This document shows positions 16,242 to 23,636 of a DNA stretch of 64,000 nucleotides, piece by piece. Each line of letters starts with the position of its first letter. Positions within the stretch are counted from its first letter, which is position 1. Location: assembly GCF_023515955.1 (NCBI RefSeq), contig NZ_CP097322.1:2172001-2236000 (forward strand), in the 5' to 3' direction. The DNA comes from Streptomyces sp. RerS4 (lineage in GTDB: Bacteria > Actinomycetota > Actinomycetes > Streptomycetales > Streptomycetaceae). A model generated the notes under the pieces. That model ran no database searches. It was not told where the DNA came from and worked only from the letters and a program-made list of their open reading frames with translations. The position numbers were made by a program, and so were the translations under genes.

Positions 16242-17456
16242 GTGGAACTCACCCTGCTCGGTACCGGTACCCCCGAAGGACTGCCCCGCCCCGGCTGTCC
16301 CTGCGCCGCCTGCGCCGTCTCCGTGGGCCCCCTGGCCCGCGCCGCGACCTCGGTGCTCGTCGACGGGGCGCTGCTGCTCGACCTGACCCCCGGCGCGGTG
16401 CTGGCCGGGGCCCGTGCGGGTCATTCGCTGGGCGGCGTACGGCAGGTGCTGCTGACGCACCCGCACGACGGTCCGCCGGTGGAGTTGCCGCCCGGCCTGC
16501 CGGCGGCGGGGCGGGTGCCGGACGGGCGGGAGCTGGCGGTGATCAGCGGGCACCGGGTGCGGGCGGTGGCGATGGACGCGCCCGGGACCGGGTACGAGGT
16601 CACGGGCCCGGACGGGAGCCGGCTGCTGTACCTGCCCCCGGGCGGCGCGCCGGCCGGGACGAACGGGACGGTGGCGCGGCGCCCGTACGACGTGGTCCTC
16701 GTGGACGTGCTGGGTCGCCCCGAGGCCCTGGCCCGGCTGCGGGCGAGCGGAGCGGTCGGCCCGACCACGGACGTGATCGCCGTGCACCTGGACCACACCG
16801 CCCCGCCCGGGTCGGAGGTGGAGCGCCGGTGCGCGTCCGCCGGGGCGCGGGCGGTCCCGGACGGCACGACGGTGGTGGCGGGCGCGTACCGCGCGCTGCC
16901 CGACGTACCGCGCCGCACGCTGGTGCTGGGCGGGGCCCGCTCGGGCAAGTCCGTCGAGGCGGAACAGCGTCTGGAGGCCTTCCCGGAGGTGGTCTACGTC
17001 GCCACGAGCGGCACCCGCGAGGGCGACGCGGAGTGGGCGCAGCGCATCGGACTGCACCGGGACCGGCGGCCGGCCGGCTGGCGGACGGTGGAGACCTGCG
17101 AACTGGTGCCGCTGCTGGAGCAGGACGGCCCGCCGCTGCTGATCGACTGCCTGGCGCTGTGGTTGACCGACGCGATGGACCGGGCCGACGCCTGGGACGA
17201 GGCCCTGTGGTTGGCGGACGGGCGGAAGAAGCTGCGCGCGCGGGCCGAGGGCCTGTTGGCGGCCGTCCGCGCGACGCGGCGGACGGTGGTGCTGGTGAGC
17301 AACGAGGTCGGCTCGGGCGTGGTGCCGGCGACGCCGGCGGGGCGGCGCTTCCGCGACGAGCTGGGCCGGCTCAACGCGCGGATGGCGGGCGAGTGCGAGC
17401 ACGTCCTGTTGGTGGTCGCGGGTCAGGCGCTCGTCCTCAAGGAACCCCCGCGCTGA
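16242..17456 (+). CDS. cobU: Bifunctional adenosylcobinamide kinase/guanylyltransferase CobU with an N-terminal metallo-hydrolase-like domain
   Basis: The C-terminal 180 residues are CobU. P-loop GGARSGKS (residues about 229-236), YVATSGTREGDAEW, the guanylylated-His region IGLHRDRRP, CLALWLTD and VSNEVGSGVVP are all present. CobU phosphorylates adenosylcobinamide and then converts it to the GDP form used by CobS. The N-terminal 220 residues begin LLGTGTPEGLPRPGCPCAAC and contain LLTHPHDGPP, resembling a PhnP-like metallo-beta-lactamase fold. The HxHxDH motif is degenerate (HPHDGP), so zinc hydrolase activity is doubtful. The GTG start at 16242 has GGGAAG 8 nt upstream. cobT follows after 132 bp on the same strand. 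Total 404 residues against about 180 for plain CobU. Confidence 0.9.
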   Translation: MELTLLGTGTPEGLPRPGCPCAACAVSVGPLARAATSVLVDGALLLDLTPGAVLAGARAGHSLGGVRQVLLTHPHDGPPVELPPGLPAAGRVPDGRELAVISGHRVRAVAMDAPGTGYEVTGPDGSRLLYLPPGGAPAGTNGTVARRPYDVVLVDVLGRPEALARLRASGAVGPTTDVIAVHLDHTAPPGSEVERRCASAGARAVPDGTTVVAGAYRALPDVPRRTLVLGGARSGKSVEAEQRLEAFPEVVYVATSGTREGDAEWAQRIGLHRDRRPAGWRTVETCELVPLLEQDGPPLLIDCLALWLTDAMDRADAWDEALWLADGRKKLRARAEGLLAAVRATRRTVVLVSNEVGSGVVPATPAGRRFRDELGRLNARMAGECEHVLLVVAGQALVLKEPPR

Positions 17457-17588
17457 CCCCGCGTCACACGGGAGTCACACCCGAGTCGCACCGAAGTCCC
17501 ACGGGAGTCCCGGTGGAGCCCGGCCGGCGTCGCACCCCGGTCCGGCCGGGCCCTGAGGGAGAGCCTCACCGGCTGTACTCTCTGGCAA

Positions 17589-18653
17589 ATGACCACGCTG
17601 AATCTCGACGAGTTCTCCGATCTGATCGAACGCCCCGACGGGGGCGTCCGGCGTGACGCCGAGGATCGCCGTGAGCGGCTGGCGGTGCCGCCGGGCGCGC
17701 TGGGCCGGCTCGACGAGCTGGCCGAATGGCTGGCCGCCGCCCAGGGCCGGGTGCCGGTGAAGCCGATCGAGCGGCCCCGCGTCGTCCTGTTCGCCGCCGA
17801 CCACGGGATCGCAGCCCAGGGCGTCTCCGTCCGCGCGGCCGGCACCGCCCACACGCTGGTACGGGCCGTGCTCGACGGCGTCAGCCCGGTGTCCATCCTG
17901 GCCGGCCGGCTCGGCGCGAGCGTACGGGTCGTGGACGCGGGCCTGGACTGCGATCCGCAGCTGCTTCCCGAGGACGTGGTCCGCCACCGCGTACGGCGCG
18001 GCAGCGGGCGGATCGACGTGGAGGACGCGCTGAGCGCGCAGGAGGTCGAGGACGCGCTGCGGCTCGGCATCCGGATCGCCGACGAGGAGGCCGACTCCGG
18101 CACGGACCTGGTGGTCCTCGGCGACCTCAGCGTCGGCGGCACCACGGTGGCGGCCACCCTGGTGGCGGCGCTGTGCGGTACGGACGCCTCCGTGGTCACC
18201 GGCCGGGGCGGGGTCCCGATCGACGACCTGGCGTGGATGCGCAAGTGCGCCGCGATCCGCGACGCGCTGCGCCGGGCCCGCCCCGTACTGGGCGACCAGC
18301 AGGCGCTGCTGGGGGCGGTCGGCGGCGCGGACGTCGCCGCGATCACCGGGTTCCTGCTCCAGTGCGCGGTACGCCGCACCCCCGTCATCCTCGACGGGAT
18401 CGTTTCGGCGGCCTGTGGACTCGTCGCCCAGCGGGCCGCGTTCCGCGCCCCGGACTGGTGGCTGGCGGGCCAGACCAGCGGCGAGCCGGGCCAGGCGAAG
18501 GCCCTGGACCGGATGGCACTCAACCCCGTGCTCGACCACGGCGTCACAGTGGGAGAGGGAACCGGGGCTCTGCTGGCGCTCCCCCTGGTCCAGGCGGCCG
18601 CCGCACTCGCGGCGGAACTCCCGGAGCGGGCCGTGGAACAACCGAACGACTGA
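17589..18653 (+). CDS. cobT: Nicotinate-nucleotide--dimethylbenzimidazole phosphoribosyltransferase CobT
   Basis: CobT transfers phosphoribose from nicotinate mononucleotide to the lower-ligand base, giving alpha-ribazole phosphate for CobS. The 354-residue length is typical. Conserved blocks seen are PPGALGRLDELA near the N terminus, VVLFAADHGIAAQGVS, GDLSVGGTTVAATL and the Asp-rich GRGGVPIDD. The C-terminal LDHGVTVGEGTGALLALPL contains the family catalytic glutamate. It is 132 bp downstream of cobU and probably in the same unit. I looked for a cobalamin riboswitch in front of either gene and did not see one. Confidence 0.94.
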   Translation: MTTLNLDEFSDLIERPDGGVRRDAEDRRERLAVPPGALGRLDELAEWLAAAQGRVPVKPIERPRVVLFAADHGIAAQGVSVRAAGTAHTLVRAVLDGVSPVSILAGRLGASVRVVDAGLDCDPQLLPEDVVRHRVRRGSGRIDVEDALSAQEVEDALRLGIRIADEEADSGTDLVVLGDLSVGGTTVAATLVAALCGTDASVVTGRGGVPIDDLAWMRKCAAIRDALRRARPVLGDQQALLGAVGGADVAAITGFLLQCAVRRTPVILDGIVSAACGLVAQRAAFRAPDWWLAGQTSGEPGQAKALDRMALNPVLDHGVTVGEGTGALLALPLVQAAAALAAELPERAVEQPND

Positions 18654-18738
18654 CACACCGGGCACTACGGGCTGCCTGACCGGTCCGCAGTGCTCGCACT
18701 GCCTACGGACGGCCGGCCGCCCCATAACATCGCTTTTC

Positions 18739-20622
18739 ATGGGAGAGGTCCGCTTGACCAGCGCAGACACCGACCGGAGCCTCGATCAGGCCTCCGGCAA
18801 GGTTTCCAACGGCAGGAAGGAAGCCGGCGGGGAATCCGCCGGGAAGCCCGAGACCCGCAGGGGCACACCCCGATCGCGGCGCGGCGCCGCCTTCGCGGTC
18901 TGGTACCTGCGGGCCGTCACCTTCGTCAACTTCCTCAGCGCGGTGTGGCTGTCCCTGGGGCAGGACCTGCGCCGGCACAACACCGCCGACTTCTACACCC
19001 CGTACCTGCTGACGGCCGGCTTCGCCTCCGGGCTGTTCTCGCTGCTGCTGGCCGTGACGATGGGCCGCCGCAAGCGGGCCGCGTGGATCCTCAACCTGGT
19101 GGTCAGCGGCATGCTGCTGCTGGCGTTCTCGGTGGCCGCGTTCGCGCCGTGCGTCGGCGGAGACATGAACGTCTGCTACCCGGAGTTCCGCGACCACGCC
19201 CAGAACTGGGTCTCCCTGGCCCTGACGGCGGCCTTCGTCGGCGCCCTGCTGGTGGGCCGCCACGAGTTCTACGCCAAGGGCGACCGCTCCAACCCCAAGC
19301 TGGCCACCGCCGTCGCCGCCGTCGGCCTGCTCGTCACCTCCCTGATCGCGGCCCTGCTGGTCGGCGCCACCAACACCGACGCCGACCGGGCCGACGCCAC
19401 GTTCCTGGCGCGCTGGCGCTACGGCGTGATGCGGCTGATCACCCTGGCGCCCGACGACAAGGCCTACCACGCGATCACCACGCCGGCCTGGGTGGACGTC
19501 TTCATCAACGTGATGTCGATGCTGCTCCTGCTCGCCGTGCTGTTCGCCGCGTTCCGCTCGCGCCGCGCCGTCGACCCGATCACCCCCGAGGACGAGGAGC
19601 GGCTGCGGGCGCTGCTCGCCAAGCAGGGCGAGCGCGACTCGCTGGGCTACTTCGCCCTGCGCCGCGAGAAGTCCGTCATCTGGTCCCCGACCGGCAAGGC
19701 CGCCGTCACCTACCGCGTCGTCGGCGGGGTCTCGCTGGCCTCCGGCGACCCCATCGGCGACCCCGAGGCCTGGCCGGGCGCGATCGAGCCCTGGCTCGCC
19801 GAGGCCCGCGAGCACGGCTGGGTGCCCGCCGTCATGGGCGCGAGCGAGGAGGCCGGGCAGATCTACGCCCGCCACGGACTGGACGCGCTGGAGCTCGGCG
19901 ACGAAGCCATCGTGGAGACCGCCGACTTCACCCTGGAGGGCCGGGCCATGCGCACCGTCCGCCAGGCGTACAACCGCGTCAAGCGGGCCGGGTACACGGT
20001 CCGCATCCGCCGGCACGCCGACATCCCGGCGCAGGAGATGGAGGTCCTGCTGCGCAGGGCCGACGACTGGCGCGACGGCGCGACGGAACGCGGCTTCTCG
20101 ATGGCGCTGGGCCGACTGGGTGATCCGGCCGACGGCCAGTGCGTGATGCTGGAGTGCACCGACGGCAACGGCGACCTGCGGGCCGTGCTGTCGTTCGTGC
20201 CGTGGGGTCCCAAGGGGCTCTCGCTGGACCTGATGCGCCGTGACCGGGACTCGGAGAACGGCCTCATGGAGTTCATGGTCATCGAACTCCTGGAGCGCTC
20301 CAAGGAGATCGGCGTCACACAGGTCTCACTGAACTTCGCGATGTTCCGTTCCGTCTTCGAGCGGGGGTCGAAGCTCGGCGCCGGCCCGGTGCTGCGCATG
20401 TGGCGGTCGCTGCTGAGCTTCTTCTCCCGCTGGTGGCAGATCGAGTCCCTCTACCGGGCCAACGCCAAGTACCGCCCGATCTGGGAGCCGCGGTTCATGC
20501 TCTTCGAGAAGAGTTCCGACTTGCTGCGGATCGGTATCGCGGCGGGCCGGGCCGAGGGCTTCCTGGAGGCACCTGGCCTGCCGAAGTGGCTGCACCGCAA
20601 ACATCTGGAGACGATTCGTTGA
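18739..20622 (+). CDS. MprF-like membrane protein with C-terminal DUF2156 (phosphatidylglycerol lysyltransferase-type) domain
   Basis: This 627-residue protein has about six membrane segments in the first 270 residues (AVTFVNFLSAVWL, YLLTAGFASGLFSLLLAV, ILNLVVSGMLLLAFSVAAF, VSLALTAAFVGALLV, AVAAVGLLVTSLIAALLVG and VFINVMSMLLLLAVLFAAF). A cytoplasmic DUF2156 GNAT-like domain follows (RRVVDPI onward; YRVVGGVSLASGDPIGD, EGRAMRTVRQAYNR and LNFAMFRSVF). In MprF and LysX this domain moves an aminoacyl group from tRNA to a phospholipid head; no LysRS domain is attached. TTG at 18754 has GGAGAGG 5 nt upstream and may be the true start; ATG 18739 has none. The message may continue into the sensor-kinase region. 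Confidence 0.85.
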   Translation: MGEVRLTSADTDRSLDQASGKVSNGRKEAGGESAGKPETRRGTPRSRRGAAFAVWYLRAVTFVNFLSAVWLSLGQDLRRHNTADFYTPYLLTAGFASGLFSLLLAVTMGRRKRAAWILNLVVSGMLLLAFSVAAFAPCVGGDMNVCYPEFRDHAQNWVSLALTAAFVGALLVGRHEFYAKGDRSNPKLATAVAAVGLLVTSLIAALLVGATNTDADRADATFLARWRYGVMRLITLAPDDKAYHAITTPAWVDVFINVMSMLLLLAVLFAAFRSRRAVDPITPEDEERLRALLAKQGERDSLGYFALRREKSVIWSPTGKAAVTYRVVGGVSLASGDPIGDPEAWPGAIEPWLAEAREHGWVPAVMGASEEAGQIYARHGLDALELGDEAIVETADFTLEGRAMRTVRQAYNRVKRAGYTVRIRRHADIPAQEMEVLLRRADDWRDGATERGFSMALGRLGDPADGQCVMLECTDGNGDLRAVLSFVPWGPKGLSLDLMRRDRDSENGLMEFMVIELLERSKEIGVTQVSLNFAMFRSVFERGSKLGAGPVLRMWRSLLSFFSRWWQIESLYRANAKYRPIWEPRFMLFEKSSDLLRIGIAAGRAEGFLEAPGLPKWLHRKHLETIR

Positions 20623-20636
20623 CGGCATGGACGTCG

Positions 20637-20672
20637 GCCCCACCGCGGCGGTTCGCCCGCCGTGAGTGGGGC
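20637..20672 (+). terminator. Interrupted hairpin after the MprF-like gene
   Basis: GCCCCAC (20637-20643) pairs with GTGGGGC (20666-20672), with an inner GCGGCGG-TTCG-CCCGCCG stem. It lies 14 nt past the stop. The imperfect stem makes this only a probable terminator. Confidence 0.5.
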
Positions 20673-20816
20673 CCCTGTTCCGGACCCTGAAGGACGCCCT
20701 CGCCCGTGAGTTCGTCCCGGCGCTGGACCCGTCGGTGTCCTCCGGAACGCCCCGTGGGGTCCGGCGAGGCGTAGTCGGCCCGCGGGGCGGGCGCGGGGAG
20801 CCCGTACCGTATCCGG

Positions 20817-22040
20817 GTGACGACAGACCTCGGGCCCTTCGCCCCCACCCGGGAGTGGATGCGGTTCCACCCGCTGGCCACCGACGCCGTGCTGGCGCTC
20901 GGGGCGCTCGTCGCCATGGTCGTCGGCTCCTTCGCCGATCCGCACGGACCGCACGGGCCCACCTTCGGGACCAGGACCCCCGAGCCCTTCTCCCTGCTGC
21001 TGATGCTGCTCGGCGCGGCCACCCTCGTCTTCCGGCGCCGCCGGCCGCGCGCCGTGCTCGCCGTCACCTGCGGGCTGTCCCTGCTGGAGCTGACCACCGG
21101 GGAGCCGAGGGCGCCCGTCGCGATGTGCGCGGTGATCGCCCTGTACACGGTGGCCTCGCGCACCGACCGGCCCACGACCTGGCGCGTCGGCCTGCTCACG
21201 ATGGCCGGGCTGACCGGGGTGGCCATGCTGGCCGGGCCGCTGCCCTGGTACGCGCAGGAGAACCTCGGCATCTTCGCCTGGACCGGGATGGCCGCGGCCG
21301 CCGGCGACGCCGTACGCAGCCGCCGGGCCTTCGTCGACGCCATACGGGAACGGGCCGAACGCGCCGAGCGCACCCGTGAGGAGGAGGCCCGACGGCGCGT
21401 CGCCGAGGAACGGCTGCGGATCGCCCGGGACCTGCACGACGTGGTCGCCCACCACATCGCCCTGGTCAACGTGCAGGCGGGAGTGGCCGCGCACGTCATG
21501 GACAAGCGGCCCGACCAGGCGAAGGAGGCCCTGGCCCACGTACGGGACGCCAGCCGCTCGGCGCTGAACGAGCTGCGGGCGACCGTCGGGCTGCTGCGCC
21601 AGTCCGGCGACCCGGAGGCGCCGACGGAACCCGCACCCGGGCTCGGCGTTCTCGACGAACTGCTCGACACGTTCCGCCACTCCGGGCTGCCGGTGGAGGC
21701 GATCGTGCAGCTGGGCGCGGAGCGGGCGGCGGAGCCGCTGCCGGCGGCCGTGGACCTGGCGGCGTACCGGGTGATCCAGGAGGCGCTGACCAACGTGAGC
21801 AAGCACGCCGGGCCGGGCGCGCGGGCCGAGGTCAGCGTGGTGCGGGTGGGGGCCTCCGTGGAGGTGACCGTCCTGGACGACGGCGGCAGCTCCGCCGACT
21901 CCTCGCCCGGCGCGACGGACGCGGGCGGCGGACACGGGCTGCTGGGCATGCGCGAACGCACGGGCGCGCTCGGCGGCTCCTGCTTCGCCGGGCCCCGTTA
22001 CGGGGGCGGGTTCCGGGTGCACGCGATCCTGCCCCTGTAA
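20817..22040 (+). CDS. Sensor histidine kinase (HisKA_3 / NarX-DesK type)
   Basis: This 407-residue kinase has four or five N-terminal membrane segments (residues about 22-165) and little extracytoplasmic sequence. Then comes an Arg/Glu-rich linker and the HisKA_3 dimerisation helix with phospho-acceptor H207 (RIARDLHDVVAHHIA). The ATPase domain has the N box EALTNVSKHA and the G box GHGLLGMRERTG. No response-regulator gene is next to it: the MprF-like gene is upstream and a convergent glycoside hydrolase gene ends 16 bp downstream. The NarL-type regulator at 9622-10338 is the only candidate partner in the window. It is antiparallel to the polysaccharide locus, so transcription from either side may interfere at 22041-22056. 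Confidence 0.93.
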   Translation: MTTDLGPFAPTREWMRFHPLATDAVLALGALVAMVVGSFADPHGPHGPTFGTRTPEPFSLLLMLLGAATLVFRRRRPRAVLAVTCGLSLLELTTGEPRAPVAMCAVIALYTVASRTDRPTTWRVGLLTMAGLTGVAMLAGPLPWYAQENLGIFAWTGMAAAAGDAVRSRRAFVDAIRERAERAERTREEEARRRVAEERLRIARDLHDVVAHHIALVNVQAGVAAHVMDKRPDQAKEALAHVRDASRSALNELRATVGLLRQSGDPEAPTEPAPGLGVLDELLDTFRHSGLPVEAIVQLGAERAAEPLPAAVDLAAYRVIQEALTNVSKHAGPGARAEVSVVRVGASVEVTVLDDGGSSADSSPGATDAGGGHGLLGMRERTGALGGSCFAGPRYGGGFRVHAILPL

Positions 22041-22056
22041 CGGCGTAGGGGCCTTT

Positions 22057-22893
22057 TCAGCACGCCTTGCGCCAGGCTCCCAGTTCGAGCTTCTTCTCCA
22101 GGGAGCTGAGCTTCAGGGCGCGCGATTCCTTGCAGAAGCGGCGCGTCGGGAGTTCGTACTCGGCGTGGAAGACGGCCTTGCCCGCCTCGATGAAGGGGGT
22201 CAGCCGCTCGCACTCGCGGTACTGGGCGCACTGCTCGTTGACCGCGAAGTCGAAGTCGCCGACGAGCTCGGGGATCTGGTCGAGGTCGTTCTTGAGGCCG
22301 ACGGCCAGGCCCCGGTCGTGGGCGAGGCGGGCGATGAGCCGGTTGAACTTCAGCTGGTCGTCGGCGGTGACGGGGAAGCCGGACCTGTTGCGGTAGGCGT
22401 CCATGTTGTCGGGTTCCACCGCGTCGAAGCCCTTGTCGCGGCACATGTCGAAGCGCTGCGCCATGATCGGCTCCAGCTCGGCGGTCGCCCGGATGTCCAG
22501 CCAGCGTTCACCCTCCCAGCCGTTGCCCTCGCCGAGCAGGGCCTTCGGGAACTTCCCGGCGTCGGGGCGGAAGTCCTCGTAGGCGCCGGCGGAGATGTAG
22601 CAGATGGTCTTGCGGCCGTCCTTCTTGAGGCGGGCGACCTCCTCCTTGGTGGTGTTGAAGCCGTCGATGTCGTAGACGGGCACGTCCACCGACGGGTCGA
22701 GCCTGCCGGTCAGTTGCCACTGCCAGGCGGTGCCCGGCCGGGGCTGCCAGCGTTCGCCGGGCGCCTGGTCGGGCCAGGGGCCGGGGCCCTCGTCGTCGTC
22801 CGGTTCCGTGGCACAGGCGGCCGTGAGCAGCAGCAGGCCGGCGACCAGGGCGGTGGTGAAACGCTTCGTCCGGCGCTCCGTCCAAGGCTTCAT
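22057..22893 (-). CDS. GH114-family endo-alpha-1,4-polygalactosaminidase-like lipoprotein
   Basis: The 278-residue precursor has a signal sequence ending LLLLTAAC, so it is probably lipidated at C27 and held on the outer face of the membrane. The mature part is a GH114 (DUF297) TIM-barrel. It shows YDIDGFNT, CYISAGAYEDFRPD, WLDIRA, GFDAVEPDNMDAY, GLKNDLDQ and VNEQCAQY, the blocks typical of endo-alpha-1,4-polygalactosaminidases and of the PelA hydrolase domain. These enzymes cut de-N-acetylated galactosamine polymers. The start codon overlaps the stop of the upstream spherulin-like gene by 4 nt (ATGA), implying translational coupling. It is the last gene of the polysaccharide locus and is likely to trim or release the polymer. 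Confidence 0.88.
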   Translation of the reverse strand: MKPWTERRTKRFTTALVAGLLLLTAACATEPDDDEGPGPWPDQAPGERWQPRPGTAWQWQLTGRLDPSVDVPVYDIDGFNTTKEEVARLKKDGRKTICYISAGAYEDFRPDAGKFPKALLGEGNGWEGERWLDIRATAELEPIMAQRFDMCRDKGFDAVEPDNMDAYRNRSGFPVTADDQLKFNRLIARLAHDRGLAVGLKNDLDQIPELVGDFDFAVNEQCAQYRECERLTPFIEAGKAVFHAEYELPTRRFCKESRALKLSSLEKKLELGAWRKAC

Positions 22894-23549
22894 CCGGCCG
22901 CCTCCAGGGCGTACGGGAGCGTGCCCCAGGGGTGCGCGCCGGTGCCGGGGACCGCGCAGTGGACCCCCGCCCGCCGCTCGGCGGCGAGTTCGGCGGCGGG
23001 CGCGCCCGGCGGTACGGCGTACACGAGGTGGCAGAACGTCCGGGCGGGGTGGTCGGCGGTCCAGGGCGGCGGCGCGGCGGCCGCGTCCCGGTAGGCGTCC
23101 CAGGGGCCCTCGAAGGTGACGAGGAGATCGGCGAGCGGTACGTAGCCGGGGTGCGGGTGGACGCCGTGGTTCAGGACGAGCGTACGGGCCCCCGCCGCAC
23201 GGGCGGCGACGGCGAGCCGCCCGTAGTGGGGCAGCAGGTCCGGCCCGGCGGCGACCTGGTCGAGGAAGGCGCCGTCGGTGGCGTACCAGTCGCGGTGGCG
23301 CAACAGGTCCTGGACGACGACGGCGTGCGGGCGGCGCCCGTAGTCGGTGTCGGCGTAGCCGAGGACGGGCACGCCGGCCTCCTTCAGCCGGGCGGCGACG
23401 GCCGCGAAGCGGTCGTCGGGAGCCGCGCCCGGCCCGCTGTCGGGGTTGAGCACCACCGAGTGCAGCAGACCGGCGCCGGCGCCGTGGATGAGCCGTTCCC
23501 ACTCCTCGGGGCGGTCGGCGGGATGCTCGTAGAGCGGTACCAGCAGCAT
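22890..23549 (-). CDS. Spherulation-specific family 4 (spherulin 4, GH135-like) protein
   Basis: The 219-residue protein matches the spherulin-4 family: VPLYEHPADRPEEW at the N terminus, SVVLNPDSGPG, GVPVLGYADTDYGRR, a DGAFLDQV block and VLNHGVHPHPGY. The founding enzyme of GH135, Sph3 of Aspergillus fumigatus, is an alpha-1,4-N-acetylgalactosaminidase required to make galactosaminogalactan. No signal peptide is evident here, which leaves its location uncertain: cytoplasmic, or exported by another route. AAGGA lies 7 nt before the ATG. Its end overlaps the GH114 gene. The 87 bp upstream of it contains three tandem 16-bp repeats. Activity on N-acetylgalactosamine polymers is inferred from family and neighbours. 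Confidence 0.82.
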   Translation of the reverse strand: MLLVPLYEHPADRPEEWERLIHGAGAGLLHSVVLNPDSGPGAAPDDRFAAVAARLKEAGVPVLGYADTDYGRRPHAVVVQDLLRHRDWYATDGAFLDQVAAGPDLLPHYGRLAVAARAAGARTLVLNHGVHPHPGYVPLADLLVTFEGPWDAYRDAAAAPPPWTADHPARTFCHLVYAVPPGAPAAELAAERRAGVHCAVPGTGAHPWGTLPYALEAAG

Positions 23550-23576
23550 GATTCCTTCTTCTCGGCTTATCGGCCG

Positions 23577-23624
23577 GACTCACGGGGCCGATGACTCACG
23601 GGCTCGATGACGCACGGGGTCGAT
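23577..23624. repeat. Three tandem 16-bp repeats inside the polysaccharide locus
   Basis: Copies GACTCACGGGGCCGAT (23577-23592), GACTCACGGGCTCGAT (23593-23608) and GACGCACGGGGTCGAT (23609-23624) are head to tail and differ at two or three positions. They fill most of the 87-bp gap between the membrane-protein stop and the spherulin start. A role as an operator or an mRNA-processing site is speculative. Confidence 0.85.
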
Positions 23625-23636
23625 TGCGGGTACGGG

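Noticed and set aside
16149..17588. Cobalamin riboswitch near cobU or cobT
   Set aside because: No B12-box-like element was seen upstream of either gene.
23577..23624. Tandem repeats as part of a CRISPR array
   Set aside because: Head-to-tail copies without spacers; no cas genes in the window.
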